Program-made: the position numbers and the translations under genes
IMG/VR virus record: IMGVR_UViG_3300050821_004344
Coordinates: 1 to 36,091 of that record
DNA: 36,091 nt
Strand: one strand, 5' to 3'
From: a virus
The notes under the pieces: model-generated
The model's input: the letters and a program-made list of their open reading frames with translations, nothing else
Databases searched by the model: none
What the model was told of the DNA's origin: nothing
Shown here: in pieces, positions 21,214-28,824 of the stretch
Numbering within the stretch: position 1 is the first letter of the stretch
Layout of the letters: every line of letters starts with the position of its first letter

Positions 21214-22890
21214 TTAACTGGTAGATTCATTAGCTCCTGCTATACCTGCGGTATTTAATCCTTGTTGTATTCCCGAGAATGGCGACATATTTGTAGGCAA
21301 AGCTTTATTAAATAGACTATTAAAAAGTCCTTTATTTTCAGAAGCTTTCATTGCAACACTAGCCCCAGCCCCCGCTGCTGCTAGATGAGGGCCTAGGAAA
21401 TGTCCTACTATACCTAATTCCCCTAAATCCTTTAATGACACCCCTTCTCCCATACCTGCCTTACTACCTAATAATCCTTGTATTGGTGATTTCTGTAATC
21501 CATTTAATACAGTAGCATAGTCTTGTGCTTTCTGCACATCCCCTCCTAATGAACCCACTGAACGGATGAATGCCTTCTGTTTACCACTTGTTGATAGCAA
21601 TTTATTATAAATATCTTGAGTCGTTCCTGTAGTTTGTCCAGGTTTAGATAATTTAGCTCCACTCACTGCATTATTAAGAGACTTAACAAAGGATTGTTGA
21701 GCTACCATCTGCTTGGCTGCTGGATAAGTTCCGTTAGGGTCTACAGTACTCATAGCTTGTTCTATTGTATTCTTAGCATCCTGTAAATCCTGTTCGCCTG
21801 CACTCTTAGTACCAGAAGTAACACCCTTATTCACCGCACCGTTTACCGCGTTGCTTGCTGTCTTTATTCTATCATCAATATATTTATTGGTATTTAGCAA
21901 GTCTTCAAAAGAACCTGGCTGAACATTATCAAAATTTATATTCGATTTAGAGCTATGGGCAGCTTGATATAGTCTTTGTATATAACTATTGGGTTTATCA
22001 GCTTGTGGAACAATGTTTGTTAAATTTTCCGGGGCAATAATTTGAGGTTTTAAATTCTCATATATACCAGTAGATAAAGCATGAGATTGTTCTAGTGATA
22101 TTGGATTTCCTTGAGGGTCTTTTAATACAGATTGTCCTATCTCTCCTAATGTACCTTGCAGTTGCCCCTCACGGGCAGCCACTACTTTAGCTAATTGGCC
22201 GGCTTGTTCTGGATTAGTCTTTAATTGAGAGGCAACCATATTTTGAAAAGGTAAAGAATCATTCGTTTCTAGTGGTGATATTGGAACCCCTAAACGATTA
22301 CCTGCTTGTTGTAATCCAACGTTAGTATCTCCTTGAGATGCAGCGCTAGCTAATTTAGCGCTGGGTAACATTTCACCTATTTTGCCCGCTAACGCACCTA
22401 ATGCACCACCGACCGCGCCCATTGCACCACCAAAGAGAGTATTACTTGCCCTTGTTTGGTTACCTTCTGGTAATGTAGCAGCTCCATATGCTGCCCCTAA
22501 TCCTGTAGCGCCTAACATGCCCATTTCGGGCATGGCTACCGCAGCAGGTATGGCAGTCGCGATGTTACCAGCTAAACCACCTAACATACTAGCTGTAGGA
22601 TGTTGTTGTTCTGCTTCAGCAGCTGCATTAGCAAAGAAAGACCTGCCTTGTGCAACGGCCCTAGCAGAGAATAAAGGAGCTATTATACCCGTAGTTAATT
22701 TATTAACAGCATTATTAAAATTATCCACAAAGGCCATCCCTGATCCCATTTTTTGTGGAGGAGGTGTAGCACCCGGTGCTTGATAAGGTTGTACGTTAAG
22801 ATTGAATCCCGCTGTAGAAGTTACAGGAGCGGGGACAGCAGTTTGACCTGCTGGGGCCTGGTAAGGCTGAACATTCAAATTAAAAGGCAT
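21214..22890 (-). CDS. large internal/ejection-type virion protein, 558 aa (P22 gp16 position)
   Basis: Last gene of the virion operon. The N-terminus has a duplicated 11-residue motif, FNLNVQPYQAP, at 3-13 and 29-39, in a Pro/Ala-rich linker. Residues about 95-170 are Gly/Ala-rich and hydrophobic (GGLAGNIATAIPAAVAM, FGGAMGAVGGALGALAG) and could enter membranes; the rest is Gln/Asn/Lys-rich and helical. DNA-ejection proteins of podoviruses have this composition, and the position corresponds to P22 gene 16. Homology cannot be shown by eye. The stop abuts the + strand gene exactly. Confidence 0.55.
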   Translation of the reverse strand: MPFNLNVQPYQAPAGQTAVPAPVTSTAGFNLNVQPYQAPGATPPPQKMGSGMAFVDNFNNAVNKLTTGIIAPLFSARAVAQGRSFFANAAAEAEQQHPTASMLGGLAGNIATAIPAAVAMPEMGMLGATGLGAAYGAATLPEGNQTRASNTLFGGAMGAVGGALGALAGKIGEMLPSAKLASAASQGDTNVGLQQAGNRLGVPISPLETNDSLPFQNMVASQLKTNPEQAGQLAKVVAAREGQLQGTLGEIGQSVLKDPQGNPISLEQSHALSTGIYENLKPQIIAPENLTNIVPQADKPNSYIQRLYQAAHSSKSNINFDNVQPGSFEDLLNTNKYIDDRIKTASNAVNGAVNKGVTSGTKSAGEQDLQDAKNTIEQAMSTVDPNGTYPAAKQMVAQQSFVKSLNNAVSGAKLSKPGQTTGTTQDIYNKLLSTSGKQKAFIRSVGSLGGDVQKAQDYATVLNGLQKSPIQGLLGSKAGMGEGVSLKDLGELGIVGHFLGPHLAAAGAGASVAMKASENKGLFNSLFNKALPTNMSPFSGIQQGLNTAGIAGANESTS

Positions 22891-23390
22891 TATAGTAAAC
22901 TCTTAAATATTTGCAAACATCTGGCTCTATCGGCAAAACCGTTAAGCCCCCCATTAATAATACGCGTTATTTCTATACAATTATCTTGTAAAGCATATTT
23001 ATCAAGATCATGTTCTACCCAGAACCATAAAGATGCATTCATTGCATTCGTAGGATTATCTAATAAATTAGGATTGTTTATTAAATCAAGCATCAACGCT
23101 TGCCCGGCTTTATCATAATTAGTTCGTCCAGTAATTTGAATATATCCACGTCCTTTATATTTTACTCCATCGCCAGGTTGAGTATTACCTAAATCTTTTC
23201 TACCTTCGTATGCTGCTCCTGAAGCATACTCCTCAATTGTATGGAATCCATCAGATTCATGAGCTATTTGAGCTAAAAAATGACATCTAATTAAATAGGG
23301 TTCGTTGCTAGTGGCAATAGATAACACTGGTATTAATAGATTATCTAAGGCTCTTGGAAAATGTGTCTTTAAATCGACTATACTGATCAT
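22890..23390 (-). CDS. GH19 chitinase-like endolysin
   Basis: 166 aa, no signal peptide. Glycoside hydrolase 19 landmarks: catalytic Glu45 in LAQIAHESDGF, the second acidic residue at Glu54 (IEEYASGAAYEGR), and the substrate-cleft block YKGRGYIQITGRTNYDKAG (78-96). GH19 phage endolysins cut the glycan strands of peptidoglycan. It lies between a transglycosylase and an ejection-type gene rather than beside a holin, so it may be virion-associated or an ordinary endolysin expressed late. One-base overlap (TAATG) with the downstream gene. Confidence 0.85.
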   Translation of the reverse strand: MISIVDLKTHFPRALDNLLIPVLSIATSNEPYLIRCHFLAQIAHESDGFHTIEEYASGAAYEGRKDLGNTQPGDGVKYKGRGYIQITGRTNYDKAGQALMLDLINNPNLLDNPTNAMNASLWFWVEHDLDKYALQDNCIEITRIINGGLNGFADRARCLQIFKSLL

Positions 23391-24085
23391 GCTATGTTAC
23401 CCATAGAATTTTGTGAATTAAAAACATTATTAAACTTTTGAACATAAGTAGGTACACTAATACCGGTAGCTAAATCTTTAGCATTATTTCCATGTAAAGC
23501 CTTTCCTGATAACCACATGGAAGCTACATCTTGTGGGCTATACCCTTCATTCAATAATGTATTAATATGATAAATAGCAACTCTATCTTGTAATTCATGA
23601 TTAGATTGAAATTGCTGTACTGTTGCTGGTTGTCCGGCTTGAGCGGACCAAGTCCCTACATTCTCAGGCATAACTTGATACCGGCCTATAGCTTGTTGGC
23701 CATGTACTTGAGGACCTAAAGCATTATAATTATTGCTGCTCTCAATAGTACCTAGAGCATTCGCTACTTTTGTTGCTAATGGGAATTGTTTTTCTAAAGG
23801 ATCTTGTTGATTATTATCAACAGGAGCGATAGGATTTCCCAAAGGAGATACTACAGAAGAAGGGGTAGGTTGTGCTTCGGATGCAGGCGCGGCTGTGGAT
23901 GGTCCTGGTGTTCCCATGGCAGGTGCTGAAGGCATTACTGACGTAGGAGTATTATTTAACCACCCTTTAAAATCTTGACCTAATGATCCTAAAATCCCCC
24001 CTTGAGGATTATCTGGAGAAACTGTACCAGGTAGAGTACTTGAACTGTTTGCCATGCCTGAAGCAAGCCCTGATAAAAAACTCAT
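23387..24085 (-). CDS. virion lytic transglycosylase (SLT fold)
   Basis: 232 aa. The first 95 residues are a Pro/Ser/Ala-rich disordered region. The lysozyme-like domain follows: catalytic Glu115 in LGTIESSNNYNALGP, AIGRYQVMPENVG as the GxYQ motif, and helices with DRVAIYHINTLL and DVASMWLSG. Such enzymes in podovirus ejection operons open the cell wall during DNA entry (compare T7 gp16 N-terminal domain). A Pro-rich linker instead of a signal peptide argues for packaging in the virion. Coupled by ATGA to the endolysin gene. Confidence 0.8.
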   Translation of the reverse strand: MSFLSGLASGMANSSSTLPGTVSPDNPQGGILGSLGQDFKGWLNNTPTSVMPSAPAMGTPGPSTAAPASEAQPTPSSVVSPLGNPIAPVDNNQQDPLEKQFPLATKVANALGTIESSNNYNALGPQVHGQQAIGRYQVMPENVGTWSAQAGQPATVQQFQSNHELQDRVAIYHINTLLNEGYSPQDVASMWLSGKALHGNNAKDLATGISVPTYVQKFNNVFNSQNSMGNIA

Positions 24086-25746
24086 TATTGTTGACCTTTC
24101 TTTGGTTGTAGTGCTTGCGCTAGTGCTATAGCATCTTGTTGACTTAAGGGCCTACCTTGACCATTTGTTTTTGGATCTTGGTAGTACGCTATCTCTTGTG
24201 GACTAAATTGTAATTGCTGTAATTGATTTTGTCTAGCTTGCTCAGGATTCATACCACTACCTTTAGTAACGTCCAGAATATCCCCACCATGCGTAGCATA
24301 ATCTTTTAATTTATCAACCTGATTCCAATTAACTTGTGGACCATTGGGACCATTCTTAACAATATTCAAAGAACCGTTTAATAATTCATGAGTCATAGCC
24401 ATTTTAGCCTGTATAGTTTGATCAGTATCACCAGGTTGAGGTAAGAATTCCCGCTGTGCCATTTCTATTTGTTCGGGATTAGCAGCGGCTCTAGGAGAAA
24501 TTGATTTTAAAATACCGGATACCACGGCTGCATTTAAAGAAGCAACATAGGTGCCTTGGGTTCCTGGTATGGGTTGATCAAATCCCAATGGATTAGCTTC
24601 AATCAAAAGTTGACGAGTACCTTGTTTTACTACTTGCGTAGTATTCCCTTTAGCATCTGTTGATGTTCCTAAGACTACTTGACTCAGTTTATTGAATGCA
24701 CTTTGAGCGTCTTGCAAACCAGCAATTTTAGCCGCATCTTGAGGAGTAGAACCCGCTTTATAAGAAGCATTTACAAAAGATGTTGAACCATCAGGGTTAA
24801 CCATTGTTTCCGTTCCTGAGGGGGCTTTAAAACTAGCAATGAGACGTGATTGAGGACTGATATTATTCTTAGCATCAAATGCAGCATATTGCTGAGCCAT
24901 GCCATTATTTAAGGGTTGTCCTTGAATCAATACACCAGGTATTGGAGGTATTGTAGAACCAGCTCCTAAACCGACAGCGTTAGCTTTAGCATCAGTATCT
25001 CCTTGAAAAGTATCAGGAGCTATACCATTAACATTAATCCATTCCCCTGTTTGAGGATTTTGAATAAGTCCGGCTTTCATAATCTGACCAGCAAATACTT
25101 GCGCTCCTTCATGGTCACCTGCTGCCATAGCTTGCTTATATCCTGACAATAATTGACCTACTTGCCCATAACGACCAGCATTAGCATTTTGTTGTAAAGA
25201 TTGCCCTACAGCAATTTGTAAATAGTTTTCTGCCTGGGGACTATATTTATCAGGTGCATCTGGCCATACTTGTTTTAAAGTAGGTAAATAACGTTGATAT
25301 GCCATAGCTGGATCTTGTCCGCTTTGTACATCTTTAAAGTACATGGCACCCAAACCACCCAAAGCTTTTACTTGAGTTTGAAAGGCATTAATCTGAGCTA
25401 CTGAGGAATCAGCATTCATTTGATTAGTTTTAGCTAAACTTTGATTCAATGCTAATTGTTGTTGCTGCATATCAGCCGCTTCTTTAAAATGCCCTGTCTT
25501 TTGATTATATTGTAAAGCGCCACTAAACCCACCTGCTGCACCCGCTTGTAACACACCAGCTTGATACTGTTGTTGTATTGCCATTTGATTAGCAGTTAAC
25601 GCAGATACATTTGCTTGAGCATTCTCAGCATTTGTTTTTGCTTGTATTTCAGGTATTTGGGCGCCCATCATAGCGCGTTGATTAGAGATTGCGATACCTT
25701 GCTGCAATCCTCCTGCCATTCCTGAAAGAAACCCACCAGTCGCCAT
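24085..25746 (-). CDS. internal virion/ejection-type protein, 553 aa (P22 gp20 position)
   Basis: Ala/Gln/Asn-rich, mostly helical. The N-terminus FLSGMAGGLQQGIAIS matches the Gly-rich start of the neighbouring transglycosylase (SFLSGLASGM), hinting at a shared export or packing signal. A coiled-coil-like stretch with many Gln follows at about 25-130. Later parts have beta-like segments (LIASFKAPSGTETMVNPDG). No enzymatic motif is seen. The P22-like position and composition indicate a protein ejected with the DNA. Confidence 0.55.
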   Translation of the reverse strand: MATGGFLSGMAGGLQQGIAISNQRAMMGAQIPEIQAKTNAENAQANVSALTANQMAIQQQYQAGVLQAGAAGGFSGALQYNQKTGHFKEAADMQQQQLALNQSLAKTNQMNADSSVAQINAFQTQVKALGGLGAMYFKDVQSGQDPAMAYQRYLPTLKQVWPDAPDKYSPQAENYLQIAVGQSLQQNANAGRYGQVGQLLSGYKQAMAAGDHEGAQVFAGQIMKAGLIQNPQTGEWINVNGIAPDTFQGDTDAKANAVGLGAGSTIPPIPGVLIQGQPLNNGMAQQYAAFDAKNNISPQSRLIASFKAPSGTETMVNPDGSTSFVNASYKAGSTPQDAAKIAGLQDAQSAFNKLSQVVLGTSTDAKGNTTQVVKQGTRQLLIEANPLGFDQPIPGTQGTYVASLNAAVVSGILKSISPRAAANPEQIEMAQREFLPQPGDTDQTIQAKMAMTHELLNGSLNIVKNGPNGPQVNWNQVDKLKDYATHGGDILDVTKGSGMNPEQARQNQLQQLQFSPQEIAYYQDPKTNGQGRPLSQQDAIALAQALQPKKGQQ

Positions 25747-27140
25747 TAAATAAACCTCCCTAAAAGTGTGCCTGCAATAGAACCAATCCCTGACGCATTA
25801 GATGCAGCAGTTTGGGCATTTGCCATTGAAGCCTGTAATTGATTTTGAGCATTAGCAATACCCACTTGAGCGCCTATCTGACCTTGTGCAATAGCAGTTT
25901 GACCTTGTAAAACACCTACCTGATTTTGGGCGCCTGCTGTAGCTTGTGCTGGTGCTGTTGCCGCATTATAACTTGTTTGGCCGGTTGCATTAAGATTAGT
26001 GGCTGCATTCTGTGCAACGGGTAATGTTTGATTAGCCAAAGCGGCAGTGTTTTGAAATAATGTATTATAAACAGAACCAGATAGAGTCTGTCCAAAAGTC
26101 TCAGCAGCGGCTAAAGTATTCCCTGAATCTTCCATTCCAGAAGCAGCGGCCTGTCTTTGTAGTGTTTGTAATCCAACTCCATACTCAGATTGGTAAATAG
26201 GATTACTTTGTATCATATTTTGTAATGACTGTCCTGATAATGGCTGTTGCTGTTGTCCATAAGTGGACTGCATTTGTAATTGTAAATCTTGCAACTGGGA
26301 TTGGTATTGTGCCATGTTAGGCGTTTGGGGAGAACCTGGCGAACCAGAAGTACCGCCAGGAGCTGCACCATTAGGGCCTTGTGTTTGTAACCAATCAGCA
26401 AATTGCTGATTCGTCATAAAACCTTGCGCAGCACCTGCGGGAATACCTGACAATACTGATGAAGCTTGATTAGGGATAGTATCAGTATTTTTAACAAAAC
26501 CGGCAACAACATCTCCACCATTTTCACCGCCAGGACTAGCATTTTTAAATGCTGGTATATCCTGCATTAAACCAGCACCTGTTAAGTATTGCGTTGCTGT
26601 ATCTACATTTAAACGATTACCATTCTGTAATCCAGGATATTTATTAGCTGGTGCAGGGGTTCCAGCACTAGGTGGTATGCCTCCCAAAGCAGTGTTTAAA
26701 GTACCAAAGGTACTCATAGCTTGTTGATAAGCAGCTTGCTGTTGAGCCTGAGATAAATTAGGATTATAAGAAGCGCTTACTTGAGCATTTAATTGACTTA
26801 AAGCATCTTGTACTGGGGCTGTACGAGCATCTCCACCTAATTGCCCAAGTACATCGCTCTGATAAGCTTGTACTTGTTGGATCATAGCCTGCCCGTTTAA
26901 ATCGGTAGGCTTTTGCCCGAGCAATGCTTGTTCCATCTCAATGGATTGATTTGAAGCTTGTCCATAACCTGCTAGTAATGCATTTGATTGTAGAGATGAT
27001 TGATCTAAATTAACTCCGGCGCTTTGTAACGCAGGTACTAATGTAGCAGCAGATTGCAATATTGAATTGACTGCTGAAGAAATATCAATTTGTGGGGTTG
27101 CAATTGTAGGTGCTTTGACCTTTGACCCTCCACTACTCAT
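25746..27140 (-). CDS. internal virion/ejection-type protein, 464 aa (P22 gp7 position)
   Basis: Low-complexity Gln/Ala/Asn/Ser protein. Residues 275-320 are nearly pure Gln/Leu/Ser helix (YQSQLQDLQLQMQSTYGQQQ), and residues about 380-455 form a long Ala/Gln/Asn stretch (VGIANAQNQLQASMANAQTA) before GSIAGTLLGRFI, a terminal Gly/hydrophobic tail typical of phage internal proteins. It follows the gp14-like gene as P22 gp7 does. One-base junction with the downstream 553-aa gene. Confidence 0.55.
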   Translation of the reverse strand: MSSGGSKVKAPTIATPQIDISSAVNSILQSAATLVPALQSAGVNLDQSSLQSNALLAGYGQASNQSIEMEQALLGQKPTDLNGQAMIQQVQAYQSDVLGQLGGDARTAPVQDALSQLNAQVSASYNPNLSQAQQQAAYQQAMSTFGTLNTALGGIPPSAGTPAPANKYPGLQNGNRLNVDTATQYLTGAGLMQDIPAFKNASPGGENGGDVVAGFVKNTDTIPNQASSVLSGIPAGAAQGFMTNQQFADWLQTQGPNGAAPGGTSGSPGSPQTPNMAQYQSQLQDLQLQMQSTYGQQQQPLSGQSLQNMIQSNPIYQSEYGVGLQTLQRQAAASGMEDSGNTLAAAETFGQTLSGSVYNTLFQNTAALANQTLPVAQNAATNLNATGQTSYNAATAPAQATAGAQNQVGVLQGQTAIAQGQIGAQVGIANAQNQLQASMANAQTAASNASGIGSIAGTLLGRFI

Positions 27141-27574
27141 TTAAACACCTTTTGAAATAATAACATATCTGTTAATTCTCCTTTCCAGAGTATTGCTTTT
27201 TGTAAACAACCCGCTGGTTTAAATCCTACCTTCTTACAGGCTTTAATTGCTGCTTGTGCAGGTACTGGGCATAGTGTAACCAATGACTTTTCCCCCGCGT
27301 TCTTAAAAAACATTTCTAATACTTCGTAACATCTGAATACCATTTCAGTATGCCAGAACTTAGGATCCATTAGTGGATGGATTTGTATAGCATAATCGCT
27401 AAAACGTTCATATTTCACAATACCTATAAGTTTATCAAGTTCAATAAAAGCCATGTATAGAGATTGTGTTACCTCAAACCGAGGATTGGTTACACTAAAG
27501 CCTCGATCAACTAATTCCGGCTTAGTTAATACCCATCCCAAAGCCTGTTCTTTTGTAATTTGTATGATGTCCAT
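27137..27574 (-). CDS. GNAT-fold head/tail assembly protein (P22 gp14-like, DUF2824)
   Basis: 145 aa. The GNAT core is visible: strand pair AFIELDKLIGIVKYERF, the long helix HTEMVFRCYEVLEMFFKNAG, strand SLVTLCPV, then the helix AQAAIKACKKVGFKPAG that ends the acetyl-CoA fold, and a final strand LTDMLLFQKVF. P22 gp14 belongs to this small family and is needed for assembly although no acetyltransfer substrate is known. Position between the fibre and the first ejection-type gene matches the P22 order. Confidence 0.7.
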   Translation of the reverse strand: MDIIQITKEQALGWVLTKPELVDRGFSVTNPRFEVTQSLYMAFIELDKLIGIVKYERFSDYAIQIHPLMDPKFWHTEMVFRCYEVLEMFFKNAGEKSLVTLCPVPAQAAIKACKKVGFKPAGCLQKAILWKGELTDMLLFQKVFK

Positions 27575-28815
27575 TAAATACCGCTTATTCGAATTGCTGT
27601 TAAAAAATTAGCGTTAATACTTCCTGAAACAGATTGCGAACCAGAGCTACTAATTGCAAAAAGTTCTACATAATCCGTTGAACCATTTAAAGTCAATATT
27701 CCTGAAACTGTACTACCATTTGTTCCAGTACCACTATTTCGAGTGCCTCCTCTATAGACAACCGTGCCATTCTTATAGATTAGCGCCTCAACTAATGCTT
27801 GATCAGTTGCTGCCCCTATTTCAACTGAAGCAGAAATTTGATACGTTCCCGCAATCAATGGTGTAAATCGATGATTAGTAGCGTCCCAATACGAATGATT
27901 ATCATATAGCGCAGTCCCTAGAATCATTTTAGTAGGCGTGTTATCAGGTAGAGATGTTGTTGCTGCATCTTGTCGCGCACAATATACAGATATAGGAGAG
28001 ACTGGAGGTACTGGGGTAGTGTACCCAGTAAAATCTAAATTGGCATCTGGCCATGTAATTGTACGTAATGCGGTAGTAGCCGCAATATTATGTGTAAGTG
28101 CTGAATTACCCCCATTGATACCCCACAATACAGGTGTCGCTGAAGTCGAGTAACTTGCAAGTATTCCTGCACCTTTGGCATAAGTATTTAAACCGATATC
28201 TGAAGCAGGCCCAGAAGGGGAAATTATAGGACCACTCCCCGAAGCTGCGTTTTGTATAGCTACATAATTTACAGCTGATGTGGTTGCTGTGAAAGATAGT
28301 AGTATATTCCCATTAATATCTTTTAGAGTAGTTACACCAAAAAGAGATAATGCACCAGTCCCTTTAGGTTTTATTTGAATACCAATATTTGAATCGCTGC
28401 CTGCCGCGCCAAATGTTACAGGAGTCCCAGTAGTTGCGTTTGTAATTGTGGCATAATTAACGGCAGATGCCACTGCAATGTATTGTAGTAAAGTTTGCCC
28501 ATATTGATCGTAAACTCCGTTATCAAATTTAATATTATCCAGAGTCCAAATAGTATTCCCATTAATATCTTTTAAAATCACTTTATAAGAAAGCCCTGGA
28601 GATAATACTATTGCTGTAGCTGTGGGTTCTCCTAGTGTATTTAAGATAATAGGGTTTGAATTAGGATTAGTAAGTGCTATTGCATCGGCAATAGTTGGGT
28701 AAGTATTTTGAGGGGTTACCGTTCCAGCTATATAAAAATATAAGCTACCTCCTTTATAAGGTAACCCATTAGCGTCTGACTCCTTAAAATTTGGATTGTT
28801 GAAAAATTGATTCAT
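27574..28815 (-). CDS. tail fibre with tandem repeats and C1q-like head
   Basis: 413 aa. Residues 1-100 are the common phage fibre N-domain (GLPYKGGSLYFYIAGT, then NPNSNPIILNTLGEPTATAI and YKVILKDINGNTIWTLDN), probably attaching to the virion. Two 53-56-residue repeats follow (about 105-160 and 168-220) sharing a SAVNY...I-N-A core and a DSNIG/SDIG...KG-x-G end. After a linker the C-terminal 130 residues form a jelly-roll domain of the C1q/TNF kind (NHRFTPLIAGTYQISASVEI, then NGSTDYVELFA) that is shared with the tailspike. It is expected to trimerise and bind a cell-surface receptor. Confidence 0.75.
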   Translation of the reverse strand: MNQFFNNPNFKESDANGLPYKGGSLYFYIAGTVTPQNTYPTIADAIALTNPNSNPIILNTLGEPTATAIVLSPGLSYKVILKDINGNTIWTLDNIKFDNGVYDQYGQTLLQYIAVASAVNYATITNATTGTPVTFGAAGSDSNIGIQIKPKGTGALSLFGVTTLKDINGNILLSFTATTSAVNYVAIQNAASGSGPIISPSGPASDIGLNTYAKGAGILASYSTSATPVLWGINGGNSALTHNIAATTALRTITWPDANLDFTGYTTPVPPVSPISVYCARQDAATTSLPDNTPTKMILGTALYDNHSYWDATNHRFTPLIAGTYQISASVEIGAATDQALVEALIYKNGTVVYRGGTRNSGTGTNGSTVSGILTLNGSTDYVELFAISSSGSQSVSGSINANFLTAIRISGI

Positions 28816-28824
28816 AAAGTTTCC

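Noticed and set aside
22382-22783. Plus-strand open frame opposite the ejection-type gene
   Set aside because: Ala/Pro-rich mirror of a Gly/Ala-rich gene, no ribosome site, opposite a clear gene.
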